64,000 nt of DNA from Rhodanobacter sp. A1T4 (GTDB lineage Bacteria > Pseudomonadota > Gammaproteobacteria > Xanthomonadales > Rhodanobacteraceae). Of this stretch, positions 27,258 to 36,139 are shown in pieces; the first letter of the stretch is position 1, and the number at the start of each line of letters is the position of its first letter. The notes under the pieces were generated by a model, which had not been told where the DNA came from, ran no database searches, and worked only from the letters and a program-made list of their open reading frames with translations. The stretch spans positions 413,512 through 477,511 of the forward strand of contig NZ_JACHCP010000001.1 of NCBI RefSeq assembly GCF_014207185.1, given 5' to 3'. The translations under genes and the position numbers were made by a program.

Positions 27258-30158
27258 TTACCCCAGCTTCTGCGCCTGCTCACGCAGGGCGTCGATCTGT
27301 TGGGTCCAGTCGGTGATGCGTTGGCGTTCCTGTTGCACGACTTCAGCGGGGGCATTGGCGACGAAGTTGGCGTTGTTGAGTTTGCCTTCGCACTTCTTGA
27401 TTTCGGTTTCGATGCGGGTGATTTCCTTGGCCAAGCGGGCCTTTTCGGCACCGAGGTCGATCAGGCCGGCCAGCGGAATCATCACGCGAAGGGCGCCGAT
27501 CACAGCGGCAGCGGCGGCGGGTTCATCGGCACCGCTGTCGATCCACTGCGGTACCTCGACGCGAGCGAGGAAGCTGATCTGCGCGGCGAATTTCGTGATG
27601 CGCGTACGGTCGTTGGCATCGCCGTCGGCAAGTAGCAGCGGGATCACCTTGCCGGGCGAGATGTTCATCTCCGAGCGGATGCGGCGAATGCCGCTGAGCA
27701 CGTTCTTGAACCACTCGATTTCGGCAGTAGCCGCATCGTCTGCGGTGTAGTCGTCAGCGCGCGGGTAGGCGCATTCAAGGATGAGGTGCTTGGAAGAGTC
27801 CGGTAGGGATGCTGGCGTGTTCTTTGCGCTCAGGGAGGAGCGGGCGGGCAACTCCTGCCAGATCTCCTCGGTGATGAAAGGAATGATCGGATGCAGCGCG
27901 CGCAACACCGATTCCAGTACCACCAGCAAGGTACGACGGGTGGATGCCGCCGCGGCCGCATCGTCGCCGCTCAGCGCGGGCTTGGACAGCTCCAGGAACC
28001 AGTCGCAGAACTCGTTCCAGACAAACTCGTACAGCGCTTGCGCCAGATGATCGAAGCGATAGCTGCCGAAGTGCTGCTCGACTTCGCTCAACGTCTGTTT
28101 GAGACGGGTGAGTATCCAGCGTTCTGCCTCGGTGACCGGGGCCCCGATGGGTGCGGCTATCTCGCCTTCGGACACGTTCATGAGCACGAAGCGCGCCGCG
28201 TTCCACAGCTTATTGCAGAAGGCTTTGTAGCCCTCGGCGCGCTTGATGTCGAAATTGATCGTGCGGCTGTAGCTGGCCAGCGCGGCGAAGGTGAAGCGCA
28301 GGGCGTCGGTGCCGATCGAGGGAATGCCGTCGGGATAATCCTTGCGGATGCGCTTTTCGACTTTCTCGCGCACCTGCGGAATCAACAGTGACTTGGTGGA
28401 TTTCTCCAGCAGCGGCTGCAGCTCGATGCCATCGATCAGGTCCAACGGGTCCAGCGTGTTGCCCTTGGACTTGGACATCTTCTTGCCTTCCGCGTCGCGC
28501 ACGATGGCGTTGATGTACACCTCGCGGAACGGCACCTGGCTGGTGAAATACTTGGTCGCCATTACCATGCGTGCGACCCAGAAAAAGATGATGTCGAAGC
28601 CGGTGACCAGCACGGCACTGGGCAGGAAGATCTTGTCGTCCTGCCAGTTGGCTACGATTTCGCCGCGTTCGTTCTTCACCGGGCCGTTGGCGGGCCTGGC
28701 GGGCCAGCCGAGCGTGGAGAATGGCCACAGCGCGGAGGAGAACCAGGTGTCGAGCACATCTTCATCCTGGCGCAGCGCGCCGACCGGTGGTGTGCTCGCG
28801 TTGGCACGCGCATCGGCCTCGTCCTCGCCCACGAAGATCGTTCCGGCCTCGTCGTACCAGGCCGGGATGCGGTGGCCCCACCAGAGCTGGCGGCTGATGC
28901 ACCAGTCCTGGATATTGTCCAGCCACTGCGTATAGGTGCTGGTCCAGTTCTCCGGTACGAACTTGATCTCGCCCGAACGCACGGCATCGAGTGCGGGTTC
29001 GGTGATTGCCTTGCGGCCGCCGGGACGTCCATCTGGCAGCGTGTCGGATGTCAGGTCGACAAACCACTGGTCGGTCAGCATCGGCTCGATCACCGCGTCG
29101 GAGCGATCGCTTACCGGCACCTGCAGCTTGTGCGGTTCGACCTTGACCAGGAAACCGTCACGCTCGAGGTCTTTCACCACGGCCTTGCGCGCGTCGTAGC
29201 GATCCAGCCCGCGATACGCTTCCGGCGCGTTGTAGCTCATATGCGCATCGAGCGTCATGATGATGATCATTTCGAGGTTGTGCCGCTTGGCAACCTCGTA
29301 ATCGTTGAAGTCGTGTGCACCGGTGATCTTCACGCAGCCGGTGCCGAACTCGGGCTCGACATAGGTATCGGCAATAATCGGAATACGCCGATCGCACAGC
29401 GGCAGGTCGACGAAACGACCCACCAGATGCTTGTAACGCTCGTCGTCCGGATGCACGGCCAGCGCGCCATCGGCCAGCATGGTCTCCGGGCGGGTGGTGG
29501 CGATGGTCATGCCGTCGAGGCCATCGATCGGACCATCGCTGAAGGGGTAGCGGATGTACCACATCGAACCATCGCGCTCGACGTTGTTCACCTCCAGATC
29601 GGACACCGCCGTGCCCAGCACCGGGTCCCAGTTCACCAGCCGGTTACCGCGATAGATCAGCCCCGCGCGATACCACTCGACGAACACCTTGCGTACGGCT
29701 GCCGACAGGCCCTCGTCCATGGTGAAGCGCTCGCGCGACCAGTCGGCTGCCGTGCCGATCCGGCGCATCTGGTTGGTGATGGTGGAGCCGGATTCCTCCT
29801 TCCACTTCCACACGCGTTCGACGAACGCCTCGCGACCCAGGTCGTGGCGTGTCTTGTCTTCGACGGCGAGCTGGTTCTCGACGATCTTCTGCGTGGCGAT
29901 GCCCGCGTGATCGGTGCCCACCTGCCACAACGTATTCATGCCGCGCATGCGCTGGTAGCGCACCAGCATGTCCATCACGGTCTGCTGGAACGCATGGCCC
30001 ATGTGCAGTGTGCCGGTGACATTTGGCGGCGGCAACAGGATGCAATACGGCTCGCCCCGGCTTTTATCGTCATGGCCCGCAGGCTTGAACGCACCGCTGG
30101 CTTCCCAGCGCGCGTACCACTTGGACTCGATCTGGGCGGGTTCGAAACTCTTTTCCAT
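27258..30158 (-). CDS. valS: Valyl-tRNA synthetase
   Basis: Class I aminoacyl-tRNA synthetase of 966 aa charging tRNA-Val. The start at 30158 (MEKSFEPAQIESKWY) is the usual family beginning. The HIGH motif appears as HMGH (residues 52-55), followed by a CP1 editing domain with the TTRPETML motif. The KMSKS loop is KMSKSKGN around residue 560. An anticodon-binding domain and the C-terminal coiled coil typical of ValRS (LAKEITRIETEIKKCEG) close the protein. Length matches bacterial ValRS. Confidence 0.97.
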   Translation of the reverse strand: MEKSFEPAQIESKWYARWEASGAFKPAGHDDKSRGEPYCILLPPPNVTGTLHMGHAFQQTVMDMLVRYQRMRGMNTLWQVGTDHAGIATQKIVENQLAVEDKTRHDLGREAFVERVWKWKEESGSTITNQMRRIGTAADWSRERFTMDEGLSAAVRKVFVEWYRAGLIYRGNRLVNWDPVLGTAVSDLEVNNVERDGSMWYIRYPFSDGPIDGLDGMTIATTRPETMLADGALAVHPDDERYKHLVGRFVDLPLCDRRIPIIADTYVEPEFGTGCVKITGAHDFNDYEVAKRHNLEMIIIMTLDAHMSYNAPEAYRGLDRYDARKAVVKDLERDGFLVKVEPHKLQVPVSDRSDAVIEPMLTDQWFVDLTSDTLPDGRPGGRKAITEPALDAVRSGEIKFVPENWTSTYTQWLDNIQDWCISRQLWWGHRIPAWYDEAGTIFVGEDEADARANASTPPVGALRQDEDVLDTWFSSALWPFSTLGWPARPANGPVKNERGEIVANWQDDKIFLPSAVLVTGFDIIFFWVARMVMATKYFTSQVPFREVYINAIVRDAEGKKMSKSKGNTLDPLDLIDGIELQPLLEKSTKSLLIPQVREKVEKRIRKDYPDGIPSIGTDALRFTFAALASYSRTINFDIKRAEGYKAFCNKLWNAARFVLMNVSEGEIAAPIGAPVTEAERWILTRLKQTLSEVEQHFGSYRFDHLAQALYEFVWNEFCDWFLELSKPALSGDDAAAAASTRRTLLVVLESVLRALHPIIPFITEEIWQELPARSSLSAKNTPASLPDSSKHLILECAYPRADDYTADDAATAEIEWFKNVLSGIRRIRSEMNISPGKVIPLLLADGDANDRTRITKFAAQISFLARVEVPQWIDSGADEPAAAAAVIGALRVMIPLAGLIDLGAEKARLAKEITRIETEIKKCEGKLNNANFVANAPAEVVQQERQRITDWTQQIDALREQAQKLG

Positions 30159-30534
30159 GGGGACTCGCAATGGCGCACCGTTTCGGGCGCGCAGATGGGC
30201 AACGGCAGAGATCCCATTGTACGGGGCAGGGATAGAGCTGCCAAAGCATTCATAATGGTGATTGCTGTGCGGAGCCGCCTTCAGTGAGCGGCTGCCCGCG
30301 AGATCCAGCGTTCACCTAATGGTCCGGCTGTTGCCACGACTATGGGTGGCGAGCTCCACGGTGACGCGTCCCCCACGTCATTGCCACCGTATATTGCCAA
30401 GGCATCTGAAGTGGATGCTGCCTAATTTCGGTGCCGTGATGATGAGAAGGCAGCTGCTGCAAGATGCGTGACCAAAAGGTTTGGCCAAAAAAGGTTTTTG
30501 CGTGCGATTGATCAAAACGTATGTGCTGGACAAG
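30159..30534. other. Divergent intergenic region valS / GH16 gene
   Basis: About 375 bases without a supported gene. The half nearer the GH16 gene is locally AT-richer (TGGCCAAAAAAGG near 30483). No confident promoter pair, hairpin or repeat was recognised; regulatory signals for both flanking genes must lie here. Confidence 0.4.
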
Positions 30535-31491
30535 ATGGAAGCGTGTTTTCGGTGGCCGCAGCGGCATATGCTGTGGATTCTGGCCACTTGTTGGATCACT
30601 GCAATCTCCGTGGTGGGTATTTCCAACGCGTACGCGGAAATACCCAAGCAAAAAGGCTGGACGCTGCAATTCAGTGACGACTTTGTCGGGGCGGCGAATC
30701 AGCTGCCATCCAGGGCGAAATGGCGCTTCGATACCGGCCACCAGTATCCGGCAGGCCCTCCCAAATGGGGCACGGGCGAGATACAGGCCTACACCGCTGC
30801 TCCGGCCAATATTTCCCTGGATGGACACGGCAACCTGCGCATTACGCCACTGCGCGATCATGCCGGCAACTGGACCTCGGCCCGCATCGAAACCAGGAAA
30901 GACAACTTCAAGCCGCCAAAGGGTGGTCTGTTGCGCATCGAAGCGCGTATCCAGATGCCAGACGTCAGCGACAAGGCGGCACTGGGCTACTGGCCCGCGT
31001 TCTGGGCACTCGGCCATAGCTATCGTCGCAACGGTAAATGGCCGCAGGCTGGTGAATTCGACATCATGGAAAACGTGAACGGCATCGACAGCGTATGGGG
31101 CATCCTGCACTGCGGCGTTTACCCCGGAGGTCCTTGCGGCGAGCCTGACGGGCTCGGTCGCCGTGCGGCGTGCGCTCCCGCGACATGCCAGGCCACATTC
31201 CATGTCTACGCTTTCGAGTGGGACAACAGCGTATCGCCGGTGCAACTACGCTGGTACGTCGATGGCACGCTCTTTGACCATGTATCGCAAAACCAGCTGC
31301 CGGCGGCAACATGGAAGGAAATTACCGGGCAGGGCGGCTACTTTCTTCTACTGAATGTGGCCATGGGTGGCGGATTTTCGTACGCGATGGCCGGCGCTAT
31401 ACCAACGCCGAATGAGACTACCGAGCCAGGGCATCCAATGGTGGTGGATTATGTGGCGGTGTGGACGAGAGCGAGTGCGGCTAAGCACTGA
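30535..31491 (+). CDS. Secreted glycoside hydrolase family 16 beta-glucanase
   Basis: Exported enzyme of about 318 aa from the ATG at 30535; a shorter form from 30568 would still leave a signal peptide, while the TTG at 30481 is unlikely. A hydrophobic signal segment (LWILATCWITAISVVG) ends near SNAYA-EIP. The GH16 catalytic motif is GEFDIMENVNG, giving E-x-D-x-x-E with nucleophile and acid/base glutamates. Aromatic substrate-site residues such as YWPAFWALG and WYVDG are present. Laminarin (beta-1,3-glucan) or mixed-linkage glucan is the likely substrate. It stands alone between housekeeping genes. Confidence 0.88.
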   Translation: MEACFRWPQRHMLWILATCWITAISVVGISNAYAEIPKQKGWTLQFSDDFVGAANQLPSRAKWRFDTGHQYPAGPPKWGTGEIQAYTAAPANISLDGHGNLRITPLRDHAGNWTSARIETRKDNFKPPKGGLLRIEARIQMPDVSDKAALGYWPAFWALGHSYRRNGKWPQAGEFDIMENVNGIDSVWGILHCGVYPGGPCGEPDGLGRRAACAPATCQATFHVYAFEWDNSVSPVQLRWYVDGTLFDHVSQNQLPAATWKEITGQGGYFLLLNVAMGGGFSYAMAGAIPTPNETTEPGHPMVVDYVAVWTRASAAKH

Positions 31492-31592
31492 TCGCTATCG
31501 TGCAGCGCGACTCAATGATGGGCCGTGGTGTTGTCGCTCCGTGAGCTTATTGAAGCCAAGAGCTTTCCCGGGAAACGGCGGATGTACACCGC

Positions 31593-32354
31593 TTACACCC
31601 CGCCATCAATCGTCAAAACCGTCCCCGACGTATACCCGGATAGCGGACTCGCCAGAAATGCCACCGCCGCCGCGATTTCCGCCGGCTTGGCGGGGCGGCC
31701 GAACGGCATGGTCTTGAACATTTCGCGCCAGCGTTCGGCGTCGCCCAGTTCACGTTCGGCGTTGGCGCGCTGCATGGTTTCCAGACGTTTGGTTTCGACC
31801 GGGCCGGGGTTGATGGCGACCACGCGAATGCCATCGACATGGCTGCCACGCGCCAGCGCTTTGGTGAAAGCCATGAGTGCAGCATTACCCGTGGCGCCAG
31901 CGAGATAGCCCGGTGGAAGCCACTGACCGGCAGCGCCGATCACGTTGACGATGACGCCGTGTTTGCGTTTGGCCATCATCGGATAGACGGCCCGGCTGAG
32001 CGAGATATAGCCGAATACCTTGAGGTCCCAGGCTTTGCGCCATGCGGCGTCGTCGACCGAAGTCAGCGTGCCGGGCGGAATCGCGCCGGCGTTGTTCACC
32101 AAGATATCGACGTTGCCTGCCCAGTCGGCGACAGCGCGAACGGTAGCGTCGGTCGACAGGTCGGCCGCCATGGTTTCCACGTTCACCGGAAATCGAGCTC
32201 GTAAAGCCGTAGCAGTCTCTTCTAATGCAGCGGCATCGCGGGCGACCAGTCGGAGGTCGCAGCCTTCGGTCGCCAACAGCTCGGCGATGGCTTGCCCGAT
32301 CCCTTTGGAGCCACCGGTGATCAGCACGCGTTTGCCGGAAAGTTGCAGGTCCAT
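31593..32354 (-). CDS. Short-chain dehydrogenase/reductase-fold protein lacking the catalytic Tyr-Lys pair
   Basis: Rossmann-fold protein of 253 aa. The cofactor motif TGGSKGIG (residues 13-20), the acidic/basic second strand end (RLVARD) and NNAG (87-90) are intact, so NAD(P)H binding is likely. The classical active site is not conserved. Aligning AAL-MAF-TKAL with the usual YxASKAAL pattern puts Gly153 where Tyr belongs and Asn157 where Lys belongs. The catalytic serine region reads VNVIGAAG. Such variants form a recognised SDR side branch of unknown reaction. It may be a non-classical oxidoreductase or a binding protein. Confidence 0.82.
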   Translation of the reverse strand: MDLQLSGKRVLITGGSKGIGQAIAELLATEGCDLRLVARDAAALEETATALRARFPVNVETMAADLSTDATVRAVADWAGNVDILVNNAGAIPPGTLTSVDDAAWRKAWDLKVFGYISLSRAVYPMMAKRKHGVIVNVIGAAGQWLPPGYLAGATGNAALMAFTKALARGSHVDGIRVVAINPGPVETKRLETMQRANAERELGDAERWREMFKTMPFGRPAKPAEIAAAVAFLASPLSGYTSGTVLTIDGGV

Positions 32355-32475
32355 GTTGTTGCCCTGATAGTCACTCGGAGGGTTAGAGGTATATCAGGAC
32401 AGCCGTCATCGCCTGGTAAAACAGCGAGGCGCAATCAAATACTGGCTTAGGCCAGGAGCGTCCGGCGAAAGATTC

Positions 32476-33540
32476 TCAGCCGCGCAGCGTGCGCCCGTAA
32501 GCATGGACTTCATCCACCAGTACCTTCACGTGCTCGGGATCGACTTCCGGCGTAATGCCGTGTCCCAGGTTGAACACGTGACCCGGATGATTGCCGTAGC
32601 TATCCAGCACGGCGCGCGCCTCATGGCGGATAACCTCCGGGCTGGCGCGCAAAATGGCGGGGTCGAGGTTGCCCTGCAGTGCCACGCGGCCACCGACGGC
32701 GGCGCGGGCATCGGCGAGGTCGATGGTCCAATCAACGCCGAGTGCAGTGCAGCCGGTATCAGCGAGTGCGCCGAGGTGCTGGCCAGCGCCTTTGGAGAAC
32801 AGCACGATCGGCAGATCGCGGCTGTGCGGGCTGGCTTTCAGCACATCGACGACATGAGCCATATAGCGCAGCGAGAATTCGCGGAACGGCGCGGGGCCGA
32901 GCAGGCCACCCCAGGTATCGAACACCATCAGCGTCTGTGCGCCGGCGGCGGCCTGGGCGATGAGGTACGCAGCGACGGCTTGCGCGAGAGTATCGAGCAG
33001 CCGGTGCGCGAGCCTGGGCTCGTTCCAGCACATCGCCTTGAGGGTGGCGAAATCCTTCGAGCCCGAGCCTTCGACCATGTAGCAGGCCAGTGTCCATGGG
33101 CTGCCGGAGAAGCCGATCAGCGGCATGCGGCCGTCGAGCTCCTTGCGGATCAGCCGCACGGCATCCATCACGTAGCGCAGCTCGGCGTCCATGTCGGGCA
33201 CGGCGAGGGTTTCGACGTCGGCTCGTGTGCGCACGGGATGCGAGAAACGCGGGCCTTCACCTTGCGCAAAGCTCAGGCCCAGTCCCATCGCATCGGGGAT
33301 GGTGAGGATGTCGGAAAACAGGATCGCCGCGTCGAGTTCGAAGCGCTCCAGCGGCTGCAGGGTAACCTCACAAGCCAGCTCGGGGTTCTGTGCCAGCGCC
33401 ATGAAGCTGCCGGCGCGGCCGCGGGTAGCGCGATATTCCGGCAGGTAGCGGCCAGCCTGCCGCATCACCCAGATCGGCGTGGTATCGGTAGGTTCACGAC
33501 GCAGTGCGCGCAGGAAGCGGTCGTTCTTCAGTTCGGTCAT
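32476..33540 (-). CDS. hemE: Uroporphyrinogen decarboxylase
   Basis: Cytoplasmic heme-pathway enzyme of 354 aa that converts uroporphyrinogen III to coproporphyrinogen III. The start at 33540 gives [19 protein letters not shown] and then the family signature [15 protein letters not shown] with the substrate-binding arginine. Further signatures are [16 protein letters not shown] and the C-terminal [16 protein letters not shown]. Length matches the family. The whole upstream gap, including the ribosome binding region, is occupied by a nested inverted-repeat element, which makes its leader highly structured. Confidence 0.97.
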   Translation of the reverse strand: MTELKNDRFLRALRREPTDTTPIWVMRQAGRYLPEYRATRGRAGSFMALAQNPELACEVTLQPLERFELDAAILFSDILTIPDAMGLGLSFAQGEGPRFSHPVRTRADVETLAVPDMDAELRYVMDAVRLIRKELDGRMPLIGFSGSPWTLACYMVEGSGSKDFATLKAMCWNEPRLAHRLLDTLAQAVAAYLIAQAAAGAQTLMVFDTWGGLLGPAPFREFSLRYMAHVVDVLKASPHSRDLPIVLFSKGAGQHLGALADTGCTALGVDWTIDLADARAAVGGRVALQGNLDPAILRASPEVIRHEARAVLDSYGNHPGHVFNLGHGITPEVDPEHVKVLVDEVHAYGRTLRG

Positions 33541-33543
33541 GTT

Positions 33544-33812
33544 AGAGCCTGTGTGCGGTCTCCACGTGGCCCGCGCCGGGAGCGGTTTGCGCCCAGGCCA
33601 AGGAAGAAGGAGGGAGTGTACGTCGGTACACGACCGAGTGATGACGCCGGCATGGGTGCAAACCGCTCCCGGCCCCAAGGGTTGAGCTGTCGCACCCGCC
33701 CGGCCGCCGCGCACAGCTTGACCTGACCACCAGTCAGGCGCTGCGCCACGCGCAACCACCGGGCGGGTGCGACAACTCAACGCGGACCACATGGAGACCG
33801 TACACAGGCTCT
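33544..33812. repeat. 269-bp nested inverted-repeat element (cloverleaf architecture) in the hemE leader
   Basis: Outer arms of 32 bp (33544-33575 and 33781-33812) are complementary at 29 of 32 positions. Inside are two further long stems. B pairs 33577-33596 with 33653-33672 (19/20), with a GTGTAC/GTACAC hairpin at 33616-33631 in its loop. C pairs 33681-33703 with 33759-33781 (22/23), with a CCTGAC/GTCAGG hairpin at 33722-33738. The element starts at the stop of the WGR gene and ends three bases before the hemE ATG. No long open frame of credible composition lies in it. It could be a non-autonomous mobile element (MITE-like) or a structured RNA leader. Confidence 0.85.
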
Positions 33813-34072
33813 TAACGCCCGTACGGGCCTTCCAGGCCTTGCGCAAACATCACGCGAAACCCCCGCTTGAGCTGCGCGTCGCGGGCTTTTTCGAACGCAG
33901 CAATGGCCTCGTCACGCTCCAGATACTGCTCGCGCTTGAGCGAGGCGCGACCGCCCTGATTGCCGGATTCGCGGTACAACGTCCAGCCGCCGAGCAGATC
34001 CTGCTCCAGCGTGATCTGGACGTAGCGCGGTGCGTCGGAGTTGCCGGGCACGGTTTGCAGATAGAGGCGCAT
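33812..34072 (-). CDS. WGR-domain protein
   Basis: Small protein of 86 aa, almost entirely a WGR domain (PF05406). Hallmarks are [29 protein letters not shown] (in the position of the W-G-R triplet region) and the following [18 protein letters not shown] helix. WGR domains occur in PARPs and stand-alone in bacteria, where they are thought to bind nucleic acid ends or to accompany MolR-type regulators. The function here is unknown. It lies upstream of hemE on the same strand, separated only by the palindromic element. Confidence 0.7.
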   Translation of the reverse strand: MRLYLQTVPGNSDAPRYVQITLEQDLLGGWTLYRESGNQGGRASLKREQYLERDEAIAAFEKARDAQLKRGFRVMFAQGLEGPYGR

Positions 34073-34168
34073 GGTTTCCCGATGAGCAGTACGGCGAGAC
34101 AGACCGTAAAGCTTCGCATTCTAGAAGGCTGGCGGCTTGGTAGCGAGCGAGTCGATGCGTCAGATCAG

Positions 34169-34363
34169 CTAATACGGGTGTCTGGCAGGCCAAAGATTGT
34201 TGTAGATCGCAATGGCTGACCATAGGCAAGTCAGAACGAGTAGTCCGGTGAGCGCAATCCGATTGGCATGCTGTTCAATGGCTCGACCGCGTGGATAACG
34301 CCCGAAAGTGCATGCGAGCAAGGTCACGCGGCCAAGAGTGAACAGTAGGAAATTCCATATCAT
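34169..34363 (-). CDS. Small hypothetical membrane protein
   Basis: A frame of 64 aa from the ATG at 34363 (a GTG at 34384 would add seven residues) with two hydrophobic segments: WNFLLFTLGRVTLLACTF and IALTGLLVLTCLWSAIAIY, joined by a basic loop (RYPRGRAIEQHANR). The two-helix hairpin pattern looks real for a small inner-membrane protein. No good ribosome binding site was found, and the protein is not recognised. It lies between the WGR gene and aroB, all on the minus strand. Confidence 0.4.
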   Translation of the reverse strand: MIWNFLLFTLGRVTLLACTFGRYPRGRAIEQHANRIALTGLLVLTCLWSAIAIYNNLWPARHPY

Positions 34364-34443
34364 CCATACAAAGACAAACTTCACGATCGCAGCGATGCCA
34401 CGGCGATCAGGTCCTTCATGAAATGCCCCGCATCGGTTCGACT

Positions 34444-35541
34444 TCAGCTGGCGGTGGCTGCATGAAGCGTTGCCAGTACATCGGCTTCGCTCACTCCGGC
34501 CACAATCTCCGCCCGTCCCATTCCGCGCCATAGAATCAGCCGCAGCGAACCGGCGGTGTTCTTTTTGTCCAGCCGCATCAGCGCCAGCAACTGCTGCGGG
34601 TCCATGCCGGGTGGAATGGCCGTGGGTAGGCCAATGGCGTGCAGCAAGCTGTGCAGGCGAGTGGTGTCGGCCGGATCGCTCATGCCCAGGCGTTCGGACA
34701 ACTGCGCGGCCAACAGCATGCCTACGGCGACGCCTTCGCCGTGCAGCAGGGTGGTGTAACGGCCGGCAGTTTCCAGTGCGTGGCCGAAGGTGTGACCGAG
34801 GTTGAGCAGGGCGCGCTCACCCTGTTCGGTCTCGTCGCGCGCCACCACGCCGGCCTTGTAGCGCACTTTGCGCGCGATGGCCTCCAGCAAGGTGTTGCTG
34901 TCGCGGGCAGCGAGCAGATCGGCGTTGTGTTCCAGCCAGTGGAAGAACGGTTCGTCGCCAATCGCCGCGCCTTTCACCACTTCGGCGAGGCCTGCGCGGT
35001 ATTCGCGATCGGGCAGGGTGATCAGGGTGTCGATATCGGCGAATACCGCGCGCGGCTGATGAAATGCGCCGACCAGATTCTTGCCTGCCGGCAGGTTGAC
35101 GCCGGTCTTGCCGCCAACCGAGGAATCAACCATGGCCAGCAGCGTCGTCGGCATCTGGATGAAGTCGATGCCGCGCATCCAGCAGGCGGCGGTGAAGCCG
35201 GCCATGTCGCCGATCACGCCGCCACCCAGCGCGATGATGCTGGCGTCGCGAGTGGCGCCGAGTTTGGCCAGCGCGTCCAGCGCGAGGCCGACATTGGCGA
35301 AGGTCTTGTGTGCCTCGCCGTCCTCCAGCAGTAGGGACGACCACGACAGGCCTTCCAGCCCTTTCGCGACATGATCCAGATACAGCGGCGCGACGGTGGT
35401 GTTGCTCATCACCAACACATGGCGGCCACGCAACGCGGCGCGCCAGCGTGCGTGATCGGCCAGCAGGCCGGCGCCGATTTCAACCGGATAGCTGCGTTCG
35501 CCGAGTGCGACGGTGATGGTCTGGATGTCGGGGAGATTCAT
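34444..35541 (-). CDS. aroB: 3-dehydroquinate synthase
   Basis: Second enzyme of the shikimate pathway, 365 aa, converting DAHP to 3-dehydroquinate with NAD and a divalent metal. The ATG at 35541 overlaps the aroK stop by four bases (ATGA). Family motifs: DGEAHKTF, ALGGGVIGDMAGF (NAD binding), PTTLLAMVDSSVGGKTGVN, and the metal ligands in GLAEVVKGA, NLGHTFGHALE and HGEGVAVGM. Length fits the family. Confidence 0.97.
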   Translation of the reverse strand: MNLPDIQTITVALGERSYPVEIGAGLLADHARWRAALRGRHVLVMSNTTVAPLYLDHVAKGLEGLSWSSLLLEDGEAHKTFANVGLALDALAKLGATRDASIIALGGGVIGDMAGFTAACWMRGIDFIQMPTTLLAMVDSSVGGKTGVNLPAGKNLVGAFHQPRAVFADIDTLITLPDREYRAGLAEVVKGAAIGDEPFFHWLEHNADLLAARDSNTLLEAIARKVRYKAGVVARDETEQGERALLNLGHTFGHALETAGRYTTLLHGEGVAVGMLLAAQLSERLGMSDPADTTRLHSLLHAIGLPTAIPPGMDPQQLLALMRLDKKNTAGSLRLILWRGMGRAEIVAGVSEADVLATLHAATAS

Positions 35542-36095
35542 GCGGTCTGCTGGGATGAGGCAAGGGGATGACGCTGCCAATAATGATCGATCAACGCGAT
35601 GCAGCGTTCGGTCGCGGTGGCCACGCTGCCGTGTTCGCCCGGTACCGCGAGATCGGCGACGTCGCGGTACAGCGGTTCGCGGATCAGCGCCATCGATTGC
35701 AGCCGTTCGTGACGATCGGAGACTTCCAGCAGTGGGCGATGGTGGTCGCGTTCCAGGCGCTCCAGCTGCTGCGCGATGCTGGCCTGCAACCACACCACGT
35801 AACCGCGGTCGAGCAGGTAGGCGCGATTGTATGCGGCCAGCACGGCGCCAGCGCCAGTGGCCATCAATACACCGTTGCGCTGGCTGCACTCGTCGATGGC
35901 CGCGGTTTCGCGCTGGCGAAAGCCCGCCTCGCCCTCGATCTCGAACACGGTGCTCACGTCCACACCGCACTGGTGTTCGATCTCCTGATCGATATCGACG
36001 AACGGCAGGCCATAATGCACGGCGAGGCGACGCCCGATGGACGTTTTGCCGGCGCCGGTCGGGCCGACGATGAACAGGTTGCGTGACGGGTTCAT
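35538..36095 (-). CDS. aroK: Shikimate kinase
   Basis: ATP-dependent kinase of the shikimate pathway, 185 aa from the ATG at 36095 (a TTG two codons upstream is less likely). Walker A is GPTGAGKTSIGRRLA; shikimate-binding residues lie in FVDIDQEIE and GFRQRE, and the ATGAGAV motif (usual GGG) follows. An adenine-binding R-x-P segment is present as HRPLL. It is coupled to aroB by a four-base overlap, the common aroKB operon. Confidence 0.96.
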   Translation of the reverse strand: MNPSRNLFIVGPTGAGKTSIGRRLAVHYGLPFVDIDQEIEHQCGVDVSTVFEIEGEAGFRQRETAAIDECSQRNGVLMATGAGAVLAAYNRAYLLDRGYVVWLQASIAQQLERLERDHHRPLLEVSDRHERLQSMALIREPLYRDVADLAVPGEHGSVATATERCIALIDHYWQRHPLASSQQTA

Positions 36096-36139
36096 GCGCA
36101 AATGCTAACAGGGCGCGTACCCGTTGCTGTAGCGAGGCT

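Noticed and set aside
28872-30287. Plus-strand frame of about 471 codons opposite valS
   Set aside because: It is an antisense shadow of a highly conserved synthetase and has no recognisable motif.
32503-33726. Plus-strand frame opposite hemE
   Set aside because: It mirrors hemE and runs into the palindromic element; no ribosome binding site or family motif.
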